Part shown: positions 1-10,700 of the stretch, one piece after another
Layout: the number at the start of each line of letters is the position of its first letter
Numbering within the stretch: the first letter of the stretch is position 1
Assembly: GCA_965656185.1 (NCBI GenBank)
Contig: CBFHJH010000002.1
Coordinates: 318,705-382,704, forward strand
DNA: 64,000 nt
Reading direction: 5' to 3'
Source of the DNA: Croceimicrobium sp965656185
GTDB lineage: Bacteria > Bacteroidota > Bacteroidia > Flavobacteriales > Schleiferiaceae
Made by a program: the position numbers and the translations under genes
Notes under the pieces: model-generated
The model's input: only the letters and a program-made list of their open reading frames with translations
Told to the model about the DNA's origin: nothing
Databases searched by the model: none

Positions 1-375
1 ATGGATAATCGCTCTTATTTTCAAGCTGAGGTGATCCGACTCAAAGCCTTGTCCGATAAGTTAAGTGAGGAGCGATGGAGTTTCTTAATTTTAGATGAGA
101 TCCTTCGTGGTACCAATAGTGATGATAAACGGGAGGGGACCCGTAGATTTCTTCAGTCTTTGGTCCCCAAGCCCGCCTTGGGTATCGTAGCCACCCATGA
201 TGTGGATATCGCCAATCTGGCCGATCAGGATGAACGTTTTGCCCCATTCTTTTTCGAATCGACCGTAGAAGGCCAGCAGCTTAAATTCGATTATAAACTG
301 CGCCCTGGGGTTTGTCGTACCCCTAATGCCAATCTCTTAATGAAGAATTATGGATTATTTGATAATGCCGATTGA
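1..375 (+). CDS. MutS-family DNA mismatch repair ATPase, C-terminal part (5' truncated)
   Basis: This is the 3' end of a gene that continues upstream of the window; the Met at base 1 is probably internal. The 124 visible residues hold the second half of the MutS ATPase domain: a Walker B stretch (FLILDEILRGTNSDDK, about residues 28-43) and the His-containing switch ATHD (about 64-67), then the typical C-terminal tail of this family. MutS proteins bind mispaired or branched DNA and use ATP to signal repair or dissociation. Bacteroidota carry several MutS-like paralogues, including shorter ones without the mismatch-reading domain. The fragment cannot separate MutS1 from these, so no symbol is given. 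The following MATE gene starts 35 bp later on the same strand. Confidence 0.85.
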   Translation: MDNRSYFQAEVIRLKALSDKLSEERWSFLILDEILRGTNSDDKREGTRRFLQSLVPKPALGIVATHDVDIANLADQDERFAPFFFESTVEGQQLKFDYKLRPGVCRTPNANLLMKNYGLFDNAD

Positions 376-409
376 TTTGGGCCCACAAATAGGAATATCT
401 TAGCCTACG

Positions 410-1762
410 ATGACAGATAGACAAAAGGAATTTGGCGAAGCCGACCTCGGTTTACTATTGCGTAAACAAGCTCTTCCTGCTTCGGTCGGAATTCTGGTAA
501 TGTCGGTTTACGGCATTGTTGATACCTTATTCGTTGGTCGCTATGTAGGCACCTTGGCCATCGGGGCGATCACGGTAATCTTACCGCTTACTTTCCTAAT
601 TTCGAGCATCGGTATGGCTATCGGAGTGGGGGGCGGTTCTATTCTTTCCCGAGCCATGGGTGAGGGGAAGCAAGATAAGGTCCGACGAACTTTCGGTAAT
701 CAAGTAAGCTTGACCATTGGCTTATCCCTATTTTTTGTCATTATCGCCTACTTTTTTCAGATTCCCGTGCTTAATCTATTTGGCGGAAAGGGGGAGACCT
801 TACCCTACGCCAAAGAGTACTTTAATATTCTCTTACCAGCTATTCCGGCCTTGGCTTGGGCCATGATGAGTAATAATGTAATTCGGGCCGAAGGCCATCC
901 TCGTACCGCTATGTATACTTTGCTTATTCCGGCAGTAACCAATCTGATCTTGGATCCTATTTTGATCGTATTTTTGGACATGGGTTTGGCTGGAGCCGCT
1001 TGGGCTACCGCGATTTCGTATTTCGCCAGCGGACTCTTTACCCTCCACTATTTCTTCCGCGGACCCTCACAAATGAGTCTCAGTCCCCATTGTTTAAAAC
1101 TATCGCTCCCCATTGTTAAGGAAATTAGCAGCCTCGGGGCGGTAACGCTGGCGCGCCAGGGAACCATCTCGCTTCTCTCCATAGTGCTTAATAATAGTTT
1201 GTATGCTTTTGGCGGCGAAATGGCCTTATCGAGTTACGGCATTATTAGTCGCCTCTTAATGTTCGTGAATTTCCCGGTGCTCGGCATCACTCAAGGCTAT
1301 GTCCCCATTCTCGGCTACAATTTTGGGGCCCGGAAATACGATCGGGTTTTGAAACTAAGTAAATTGGCCTTGACATGGGCCTCGGGTATCGCCGTATTGA
1401 TCTTCTGTGGAATTATGGTTTTTACCCGTCCCTTGGTAGGTATTTTCACCACCGATGAGGCTTTGATCGATCTTACCGTTCCCTCTTTACGCTGGGTCTT
1501 TAGTGCGGCCCCCTTGTTAGCGACTAGCCTCCTGGCATCGGCTTTCTTTCAGGCCATTGGCGAGGCGCGACGCGCACTGATCTTAGCCATGAGTAAGCAG
1601 GGTTTCTTTCTAATTCCCTTAATTTTGATCATACCGCAGTTTATTGGCATCGATGGGGTTTGGTGGTCCTTTCCGATTGCCGACCTCGGAGCTGCTTTAT
1701 TATCTTGGTTCTTTGTAGTGCGCAGTCCTTATTTGAATGGACAAAAAACCACTACCAAATAG
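410..1762 (+). CDS. MATE family efflux transporter
   Basis: The 450-residue integral membrane protein has about twelve hydrophobic segments in two similar halves, the usual MATE layout and length. Recognisable family stretches are PASVGILVMSVYGIVDTLFV near the N terminus and AIGVGGGSILSRAMGEG around residues 65-85. MATE proteins sit in the inner membrane and export cationic drugs, flavins or metabolites in exchange for sodium ions or protons; the substrate here cannot be predicted. The ATG at 410 places the first membrane helix correctly and there is no convincing Shine-Dalgarno sequence. The next gene starts 11 bp after the stop, so co-transcription is likely. Confidence 0.92.
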   Translation: MTDRQKEFGEADLGLLLRKQALPASVGILVMSVYGIVDTLFVGRYVGTLAIGAITVILPLTFLISSIGMAIGVGGGSILSRAMGEGKQDKVRRTFGNQVSLTIGLSLFFVIIAYFFQIPVLNLFGGKGETLPYAKEYFNILLPAIPALAWAMMSNNVIRAEGHPRTAMYTLLIPAVTNLILDPILIVFLDMGLAGAAWATAISYFASGLFTLHYFFRGPSQMSLSPHCLKLSLPIVKEISSLGAVTLARQGTISLLSIVLNNSLYAFGGEMALSSYGIISRLLMFVNFPVLGITQGYVPILGYNFGARKYDRVLKLSKLALTWASGIAVLIFCGIMVFTRPLVGIFTTDEALIDLTVPSLRWVFSAAPLLATSLLASAFFQAIGEARRALILAMSKQGFFLIPLILIIPQFIGIDGVWWSFPIADLGAALLSWFFVVRSPYLNGQKTTTK

Positions 1763-1772
1763 TCTTTTGGAT

Positions 1773-2963
1773 ATGAGAAAACTCTTCTTTCTATTGATCA
1801 TAAGCCAATTCGCTTGGGGGCAGAAGGTGACCCTTAGTGAGCAGGCCGAGATTAGCTTGATCACTTGCGGTCCCGGTCAGAATGAACTGTACTCTGCATT
1901 CGGCCATTCAGCGGTGCGGGTGAAGGATCCGGTTTTGGGAATGGACTTGGTCTTTAACTACGGGGTTTTTGATTTTGATCAGCCCAATTTCTACCTCAAC
2001 TTTGCGCGGGGTCATTTGCTTTACATGCTAGCTGTAAACCGCTGGTCGCGCTTTTTATCCCTCTATCAGCGTGAAGGTCGCTACGTGCGGCAACAGGTCC
2101 TTAATTTAAACCCTCTGCAGAAGCAAGCCTACTGGAAGTATTTACAATGGAATGCCCAGGAAGCCAATCGGGCCTATTTATACGATTACTTTTACGATAA
2201 CTGTGCCACCCGGCCGCGGTACGCCCTCGAACAAGCACTGGGTGCTGAGCAATTGCTTTTTTCGGATCGATCTTATTATCAACCACCCAAAAGCATCAGG
2301 CAACTATGTGATCTTTATTTGGAGCAACAGGCTTGGGGGGATCTGGGAATCGATTTATGCTTGGGCTTACCCATGGATAAACAAGCCGATGCGGAGATCG
2401 AAACCTTTTTGCCGGATCTTCAGGCGGAAGCCTTTGCTAAAGCCCAGTTAAAGGATGGCGCTACTTTAAAGCCATTAGTGGCCAAAGATGAGCTGATACT
2501 GCAAGAAAAGCCAAAGACGAGGCAGTCAAGCCTGGGCCCTCTGTTCTATACCAGCCTGCTTTTAGTTATTGGGGTAATTGCCACTATATTGGCCTATTTC
2601 AAATTGCGCTATTTGGCCTTTTTCGATGCCTTCCTCTTTGGCCTTAGTGGTCTCCTCGGTCTTTTTTTAATCGCACTGTGGTTTTTCACCGATCATCGGG
2701 CCGCGGCATGGAATTTTAACATTTTGGTCTTTAATCCCTTAGCCCTGGTCCTAGCCTTAAATATACTGCGCAAGCGTAGTTCTATATGGATGCTGCAAGT
2801 AATGCGTTTCACGCCTTATTACTATGCCTTGCTATTGGCCTCTTGGCTTTGGCTACCCCAACAATTACCGCTTAGTTTGATGCCTTTGGCGGCCCTTTTC
2901 ATTTTAAGGGCTTGGCACCTTTATTACCGCCGTGATCAGTGGCTTAAAAAGCCTCGCCAATAA
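1773..2963 (+). CDS. DUF4105 (Lnb-like) membrane protein
   Basis: The 396-residue protein begins with a cleavable signal (MRKLFFLLIISQFAWGQ). It continues with a periplasmic DUF4105 domain (about 20-240; LITCGPGQNELYSAFGHSAV and FNYGVFDFDQPNFYLNFARG are characteristic) and ends in about five hydrophobic helices (about 255-390). A Bacteroides member of this family, Lnb, has been described as a lipoprotein N-acyltransferase; assigning that activity here is inference. A longer frame opens at 1737 inside the MATE gene, but the ATG at 1773 is preferred because it puts the signal peptide at the N terminus. The stop region overlaps by 20 bp the 3' end of the convergent outer membrane protein gene, leaving no room for a terminator. 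Confidence 0.8.
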   Translation: MRKLFFLLIISQFAWGQKVTLSEQAEISLITCGPGQNELYSAFGHSAVRVKDPVLGMDLVFNYGVFDFDQPNFYLNFARGHLLYMLAVNRWSRFLSLYQREGRYVRQQVLNLNPLQKQAYWKYLQWNAQEANRAYLYDYFYDNCATRPRYALEQALGAEQLLFSDRSYYQPPKSIRQLCDLYLEQQAWGDLGIDLCLGLPMDKQADAEIETFLPDLQAEAFAKAQLKDGATLKPLVAKDELILQEKPKTRQSSLGPLFYTSLLLVIGVIATILAYFKLRYLAFFDAFLFGLSGLLGLFLIALWFFTDHRAAAWNFNILVFNPLALVLALNILRKRSSIWMLQVMRFTPYYYALLLASWLWLPQQLPLSLMPLAALFILRAWHLYYRRDQWLKKPRQ

Positions 2964-4068
2964 AGAAGTAAAAGCCGGGGCCCTCTTCGGTAAAGGCGAA
3001 GTCTAAGCGGGTGTAAATGTCTTTTTGAGGAAAGATCAAAAAGCGTAAACCGGCTCCTCCCGCTAGTAATACCTTATTTATCGCTAATTGATCCCAACTT
3101 GGATATACCTGACCCGCGCTTAAAAAGGCGGTGGCGCCCCAGCGCTTGGCAAATTTGAAGGGTAGAAGTCGGTACTCGGCCTGCAGGGCCAGCAGATTGC
3201 GATCACGGTACCGGCCGTAGTAATAGCCGCGCATCATACTTTCTCCTCCCATGAGCGATAACATATGAAAAGGGGCATTCCCATTAATGAACTGGCCTAG
3301 GAGGTGAAAGGCCAAAACATCACGCTGGTTAAGCGAATAGAATTGGCGGCTTTCTACCAAAAAGCTGGTAAGCTCAAAATCGGAACCCCAAGCATTGTCG
3401 TAACGCAAGAAACTGAGCTCGGTAAAGCTTCCTTTTCGCTCATTCAAAACATTATGTCGGCTGTCGTAGACCAAGGAGGCTCCTAAGCCTAAATTAAAGG
3501 AGCCTTCATAGCCCAAAGGGAGCTCATAACTAAGGTCGGTCTGATCGACAAAATTAGGGTCAGGGATATTCTGTAGATCGGTGTAGAGCCCCCCGTACCA
3601 ATACCCCTTGATCCGACGCAGGAAGTGTTCCTTCCATAATAAATAGCGGGCGTCTACTAAGGCCAAAGGCTCGGCCGGCGTATTAAGGCCAATGCCGTGG
3701 TAGAAGAGCGGGAAAGACTGGAAGCGCAAACGGCCCAAGAACATGAACTTATCCTTATTGCCGTAATTGGCATGATCCAACCAAAGTCCGTACTGGTTCT
3801 CGAGCGTATAATAGGTAAAGGCGCTCATCTCGCTCAGACGATTGCTCGTATCGCGATTGGCATAATAGAGGTAGAGACTGCTAAATCCGAATTCCCAAGA
3901 AGTTTCGGGCGAAAAGGCGAGGGTAGGGTAGATCAGGAAATTGGGGGAACCATCTTCCGCTTCTTCTGCGGTTAAACCATCCCAATAACGCTGAAAGAAG
4001 TTGCGGTCTTCTTGAGCTTGGCTCAGGAAGAAATTAAAGCAGAGTACTAATAAAAGGGCTTTTTTCAA
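2944..4068 (-). CDS. Omp85/BamA-like outer membrane beta-barrel protein
   Basis: The 374-residue protein has a signal peptide (MKKALLLVLCFNFFLSQAQ) followed by amphipathic beta strands. Near residue 280 is MMRGYYYGRYRDR, matching the conserved RGY/F lid motif of the Omp85 superfamily, and the chain ends in an aromatic residue (FFIGEAF) as expected for barrel insertion. There is little room for POTRA domains: barrel-like sequence starts about 40 residues in. It is therefore a short surface-antigen-type member rather than BamA itself. Such proteins are outer-membrane barrels, some linked to lipid or protein translocation; the specific role is unknown. The gene follows the GNAT gene with a 2-bp gap and overlaps the DUF4105 gene tail to tail. 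Confidence 0.8.
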   Translation of the reverse strand: MKKALLLVLCFNFFLSQAQEDRNFFQRYWDGLTAEEAEDGSPNFLIYPTLAFSPETSWEFGFSSLYLYYANRDTSNRLSEMSAFTYYTLENQYGLWLDHANYGNKDKFMFLGRLRFQSFPLFYHGIGLNTPAEPLALVDARYLLWKEHFLRRIKGYWYGGLYTDLQNIPDPNFVDQTDLSYELPLGYEGSFNLGLGASLVYDSRHNVLNERKGSFTELSFLRYDNAWGSDFELTSFLVESRQFYSLNQRDVLAFHLLGQFINGNAPFHMLSLMGGESMMRGYYYGRYRDRNLLALQAEYRLLPFKFAKRWGATAFLSAGQVYPSWDQLAINKVLLAGGAGLRFLIFPQKDIYTRLDFAFTEEGPGFYFFIGEAF

Positions 4069-4070
4069 TT

Positions 4071-4355
4071 CTAGAGGTGTATCCCTACCGGTAACATAGC
4101 TTTTAACTCAGGGTGACCTTTAAAATAATCTTTCACGAACTTGGTCATCGGCACTACCCGCATACCGGTTTCGTCGATCATCTTTAAAGTAGTGGCCAAC
4201 ATTTCTTCGGCGCGCCCGTCTTCTTTGAATTTTTTGGGAAAGTCTACGCGCGTTAAAAAGTATTTCCGTTCTTGAATTTGATATTCGATAATGGCTAAAC
4301 GTTCACCTACTCGCACCTCGAAGTGGCGCATTTCTTGATTATCAATAACTTCCAT
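4071..4355 (-). CDS. Small GNAT-type N-acetyltransferase (GNAT_acetyltr_2 / YjdJ-like)
   Basis: The start was chosen at 4355, giving 94 residues. The frame is open back to 4511, but only the part from MEVIDNQEM onward matches the small GNAT family of about 90-100 residues, and a TAnnTTTG box lies at 4376-4383 inside the longer reading. The family pattern is visible: an N-terminal strand pair (HFEVRVGERLAIIEYQIQ), an Ala-Glu-x-Met-Leu helix, then VVPMTKFVKDYFKGHPEL, corresponding to the VVPxCxFVxxYxxxHPE signature. The usual Cys in that signature is replaced by Thr. These proteins are thought to acetylate small molecules or proteins using acetyl-CoA; no substrate can be assigned. It precedes the Omp85-like gene by 2 bp. 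Confidence 0.72.
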   Translation of the reverse strand: MEVIDNQEMRHFEVRVGERLAIIEYQIQERKYFLTRVDFPKKFKEDGRAEEMLATTLKMIDETGMRVVPMTKFVKDYFKGHPELKAMLPVGIHL

Positions 4356-4375
4356 GACTTCTTTTTGTAGAGCTA

Positions 4376-4383
4376 CAAAAGTA
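4376..4383 (-). promoter_or_regulatory. Bacteroidota -7 box for the small GNAT gene
   Basis: The minus strand reads TACTTTTG, a full match to TAnnTTTG, 20 bases before the chosen ATG at 4355. No TTG is seen at the usual 17-23 bp upstream distance (a TTTG lies only 12 bp upstream), so this is a half-supported promoter. Confidence 0.45.
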
Positions 4384-4766
4384 CGCTTTTCTTTCCAAAT
4401 TAATACGCAGTTAGTCAGCAAGTTGAAAGCAGCCATTTGGCTGGCGATTTGACATTTGATCCTTATCCGATCCTTATTATGGCTCTGTTGTAATTCAATG
4501 GTTGAGTTCAACTAGGCTATACGATGATAAATGGCCTAGGGTGGGGTCTACTTTGAAATTTTTTTTCAGGCTTGTGCAGTAAATTAGTCGCGCTTTCAGC
4601 TTTTTGATAGCCAAGCTTTTAGGCTAAATATAAGTAAATGAGAAGCCTAACCGAAGCTTTCATTCCCTTCCCTAAGCCTTACTTGGTCGAAAAAAAGGCC
4701 CTGAAAATTTATTATCAAGGCATTAGATTTTGTTATATTGGCCCTTCAAATTATCACATAATTATT

Positions 4767-7700
4767 ATGAGTAAAAAACTACTTCAACCGAAGCTTGGCT
4801 TTGGACGATGGCTCTACGCGGGTTTATTGTTCTTCGGCTTAAGCTTTTTGAACACGGGCACGCTCTCTGCGCAGTGCCCAACAGGAGCGGTGTGTGACAC
4901 CTTCGATTTAGGTGACATTGCATCGGATTACGATTTCAACGCTCCCGCGGATTTCCCTGCCGCATGTTATGACTCTTTAGTACTTAGCATACCCGCAGGT
5001 AACTGGATCGATAGTGTTTCGACCAGCTATGATATGACCGCAGCCAGTGGGGCTTGGATGTCTGAACAACGTTCGTGGCTGTATAGCCCTACTACCGCAC
5101 AGGGTGAGCCAGCGGCTGCCGCTGGTACCGGTCTTGGGGGTACTATGAGCTACTCTCGTACTGGACTGACCTTTGCCAATTATGCTACCGGAAATGTGAC
5201 CATTCACATGCACGCCGGTCGTACTTGGGGTGGTTCAGGTTGTGATCCTACCTATAATAAGGTGGACGACGACACTTGGGTAGTAATTGCCTATTACAGC
5301 CCGGTGCCAAGTTGCTTACCTCCTTTAGGGGCGCAAAATAACTCGGTTACCGCTACCGCTGGTACATTCTCTTGGAATGCAGCTTCTGGTGCGGTTGGTT
5401 ACGAATATGAAGTACGTACCTCCGGCGCCGCCGGTAGTGGTGCCACCGGCCTTGTGGCAAGCGGATCGGTTACCGGTACTTCGGCTACCGCTACGGGACT
5501 TTCTCCTAATACCGCTTACACTTTCTACGTGAGAACCGACTGTGGCAGTAGTTCATACAGTAATTGGGTGGGTAGTGTTAGTTTCCAAACTTCTTGTTCA
5601 GTTTATACTGCTCCCTTTAACGAAAACTTCGACGATGCTACCTTATGGGTAGGAAGAAATACCATCGATCCATGTTGGAACGCCACCCCATCGGCTGGTT
5701 CTACTTGGAGTTGGGAGCCTAGAAACTCAGGCCCTACTAGTGGTAACGGTCCTTTAGGCGACCTTACCGGTGGTAATTTTATGTATTGCGAGGCTTCTAT
5801 CGGTGGTTCATTCCCCGATGCAGAATTTGTTTCTCCTTTGATCGACGTGAGCGGTTTAACCGTTCCAGCCCTTTACTTCCACCAGCATAGAAACGCCAAT
5901 GGCGGTACTATTGCCGATATGAAAGTGGAAGTGAGTAATGACTTTGGTGCTACTTGGACCAACGTTTACACCATTACTGGTGAGACGCAGTCTGGTAGCA
6001 GTGCTCCTTGGAGCCTTGAATTCATCAACCTTGGTGGCTACACCGGTGATACTATTCAAGTTAAATTCTCACAAACTTTCCTAGGTTGTTGTGGTGATGC
6101 CGCGATCGATTCTGTGGTAGTTGACGAAGCTCCCGCTTGTCCATGGCCAGGAAACCTTAGCGTAGTAAGCACTAGTTCTAGCGATGCTACTCTTAGCTGG
6201 TTAGATCCTACTAACTCTAGTTGGGACATCGAATACGGTGCGCCTGGATTTACTCAAGGTAATGGTACCCAAGTAACAGTTTCTTCTAACCCTGGAACTA
6301 TTACCGGTCTTGCCTCAGGAACTTCTTATGATGCCTACATTCGTTCCAATTGTACCGCTTCGGGTAATGGTACGAGTATTTGGGTTGGACCTATTACTTT
6401 TACTACCCTATGTAACATCTTTACCGCTCCTTTCTTGGAGAACTTCGATGATACTTTATGGACCGCTAGTGGTAATAACGCTAATAATACCTTAGATCCC
6501 TGTTGGATCGCTTCTCCGGATGTGACCAATGGTTCTGAGCCATTTAAGTGGATCCCGCGTGCTTCCGCACCTACCAGTGGTAATGGTCCAACCGTAGACG
6601 TTACCGGTGGTAACTTCTTATACGTTGAGGCCTCAGGTAGTTCTTCGGGCGATAGCGCTTGGATTCAAACTCCTGCGATCGACGTAAGTGGATTGACCAC
6701 TCCATCACTATGGTTTGAGCAGCACCGTTTCTCTAATGGTGCAACCATCGCCGATATGAAAGTATTGGTTTCAAATGATTTAGGTGCTACTTGGACCCAA
6801 GAGTATTTGGTTACTGGCGATGTGCAAACTTCGATCAATGATCCTTACGAATTGGTATTGGTAACTCTACCTAATTACGCGGGCGACACTATTATCGTAC
6901 GTTTCCAACAAGATGGTAACGGATGTTGTGGTGATGCCGCGATCGATAAGGTAGAGATCAAAGAGGCACCTACCTGTCCTTGGCCTACTAGCCAAGAATT
7001 ACTTTCGGTAACCGATTCTAATGCTACCATTTTCTGGACCGATAACGTAAGCTCCTCTTGGGATATCGAATGGGGTCCGGTAGGCTTTACTCAGGGTACT
7101 GGTTCAGTAACTCAGGTATTTAACGATACGGTTACTTTCGGACCTTTGGGTGCCAACACTTGTTACGACGTTTACATTCGCGCTAACTGTTCGGCCGGTG
7201 GTAATGGAACTAGTATTTGGCGTGGTCCAATTACTTTCTGTACCGCTTGTGCACCATTTACCGCACCCTATACTCAGAATTACGACGGTACTACGGCACC
7301 AGAATTGGATAACTGTTGGTCGCCTATCGCCTTCAACCCTAGCTTTACCAATTACGAATTGCAAACCGACGCCTTCCGTAACTTCTCTCCCCCTAACAGT
7401 ATGGAGATCCACAATGCGTCTTCTACTTCAGGTTTCATTGGTATCGCTTCACCACGTTTTAGCGATCTAGACACCAATAAGCGTATCGAATTCCAGGTAT
7501 ACGATGAGGATGGTTCCTTCACTGGTTCTGATCTTATCGTAGGGGTAATGACCGATCTTTCGGATGAAACTACCTTCGAAGCGGTAGATACCATTTTCGA
7601 AGTAGATATGCCAAATGACGTATGGGATTTCGTTATCGTTGATCTTGTTGATCATAGTATTTCCAGTGGCGGTGGTTACGTAGTATTCAAGCACGGTATG

Positions 7701-10700
7701 AATTCAACCTTCGATAACCTTCACATCGATGACTTCTCTTACGATGAGATTCCGTCTTGTCAGCCTCCATTGATCAATACCCTTGGCGTAACCGGTGTTT
7801 CTACTACCCAGGCCACTGCGCTTTGGGATACCAATAGTCAAGGTATCAAGCATTACTATGCTTGGGGTGCCGTAGGCTTTACTCCAGCTGGAGCCGGTCA
7901 ATTGGGTATCGACTCGGTAGCCGGTACGATCAATCAAGGTACTCTGACTGGTTTAGCGCCACAGACTACTTATGAGTTCTATGTACAAGACAGTTGTTCA
8001 GCTACCGGTCTTAGCCCATGGGTTGGTCCATTCCAGTTCACTACGCCATGTTTACCATCTACTATGCCTTACTACGAAAGTTTCGATACTTGGGCTTTAG
8101 CATGTTGGGATTCAGTCGGAGGAAACTCTTTCTGGCAACCTTATAATAGTGGTACTGGCGACAATTATGCCCGTGCAGACTTCTGGGTAAACAGTACTGG
8201 TACTTATCACTTGACTTCTCGTCCGGTGGCTATTACTTCCGATGCTCAGTTGCGTTTCTACTGGTCTCACCTGTACAACTCTTTCTACGACGATCGATTT
8301 GTAGTGATGACCAAGACGCTTTCTGCTACTACTTGGGATACCGTATTGGATCTATTTGGCCCAGCCTTTAATGATCCAACTGCCGGTAGCTTTAACTCTC
8401 CCGGTAGCTTCATCGAGGAGGAGATTATCCTAGATCCTAACTATACCGGTGATACTATCCAGGTTAAATTAGTTGGTCTTTCCGATTGGGGTCCAGATCT
8501 ATTTATCAATGACCTTTATATCGAGCCCGCCCCAACTTGTCCTAAGTTATCTAATTTGGATGCGTCTAATATTGGACCATTCAGCGCCGATCTAACTTGG
8601 AACTCTTCGCCTAATGCGAATTACTATCAAGTATGGTACGGTCCATCAGGATTCTATCAAGGTACTCAAACTACCCAAGGTACGCAGGATACCACTTCGA
8701 ATCCATTGTATGCCGCTTCTGGATTATCAGGTAACACTTGCTACGACTTCTTAGTACGTTCGGTTTGTGCTCCTGGTGATACCGCCGAATGGGTGGGTCC
8801 ATTTACCTTCTGTACCCCTTGTGCGCCATTTACTGCGCCTTACTCGGAGGACTTCGATGCCTTAGGTACTGCTTTAGCGGGTAACTTGGGTAACTGTTGG
8901 AATACCAATCCTCCTACTACCACCGGCTTTACCTTCCGTACAAACTCTGGTACTACTACCAGTGGCAGTACTGGACCTAATGGTGATGCTACTACCGGTT
9001 CGGGAATTTACCTTTACACCGAGGCCTCTAGTGGTTCAGCGGGCGATGAAACGGAGTTGATCAGTCCATTAGTGGATATCAGCGCATCTTCTAACCCACA
9101 GGTTAAATTTGCCTACCACATGTACGGTGCTACCATCGACTCTCTTAATGTAGAGATCAATGACGGTACGGGTTGGAATAGCTTAATGTACATCCAGGGT
9201 GGTCAGCAGACTTCGAATTCTGATCCATGGCGTGATACTGCCGTAAGTATTTCTGCTTACACTGGCGATATCCAAGTACGTTTCCGTGTAACTCGTGGTT
9301 CTAGCTTTACCGGTGATGTTTCGATCGACGACGTTGAGATCGGTGATCCGATTCTAGACGACGCTCAGATCGATGCTATCCTAGTAGATGGTGGTTGTGG
9401 TGATAGCAACACTGCCGTGAGCGTAGTATTTACCAACTTAGGTTTAAATACCATTAGCAGCATGCCGGTATCGATCAATGTATCGGGTACACAAAGCTTG
9501 AACATTAACGGTGCTTACACCGGTTCTTTAGCAACTGATCAGACCGATACGGTTCTTGTTGGTACGGTTAATACTTATACCGGAGATCTATTGAGCTTCG
9601 ACGCGGTATTACAGTTGGCCAATGACCAAGTAAGTTTCAACGATTCGGCTTCGGTTGATTCGATCAATTGGAACCCTTACGAGCCTATTGGTTACGATAC
9701 CACTGCTTGTGCTTCTGATGATAGTGTGAGTCTAAGAGCGATGAGCTTGTCTGGTATCCAATACGGTTGGTTTGCTACCAATAACACCATGACCGATACC
9801 ATTCCATTGGTAGTAGGTGATACCGCGACTTTTGCCGCCGGTACGGCCCAAACTACCTATTACTTAGGTTACTTAACTTCATTGGATAGCTTGTCTACGA
9901 CCTTTGCCGGTGGTAACGGTCAGGCGGGTAACGCCTTTGATGTGATGCCAAATGGCTCACTTTCGATCAGTGCGATGGATATTCACATCGGCGGTACGGG
10001 TACCGAAGATGTATCGATCTACTATCGTTTAGGTACGGCTACCGGTAATGTTGGTGCTGGTGCGGTTGCAAGTGGTGCTTGGACCCTACACGAATCCTTT
10101 ACCGGAGTAACCGGTGCGGGTGTGGGTAACCCAACTTACTTGCAGTTCACTAATCCTTTGGCCTTGCCTGGTGGAACGGTATCTGCCATTATGGTAGTAC
10201 TTACGTCTAGTGCTAATATCGACTACACCAATGGTAATACCGTGGGTGGTGTATTCGCGCAGAATAACGACATCACCATTTACGAAGGTTATGGTATTTC
10301 TTGGAGTGGTACCGACATTGGCGGTTCATTCTCTCCTCGTAACTGGAATGGTCGTTTATACTATGGATCAGCCGGATGTTCCGATATCCGCACTCCAGTG
10401 AATATTACCTTAGGTACCGATACTACCGAGGCAGCCTTCACGGAGACCAATACTGCTCCATTCGTATATGACTTCGACGCAAGTACTTCGGTAAATGCTG
10501 ATACTTACGATTGGGACTTTGGCGACGGTAATACCGGTACCGGTATGAACGTTACGCATACTTATGCCGCCAATGGTTCTTACACTGTAATTCTTACGAC
10601 TACCGATACCACTGGATGTAGCAGTACCGATACCGCTACCGTGATGTTGAACTTGAACGTAGGTTTAGAAGATAATCCTCTGGCCAATAGCTTGAGTGTT

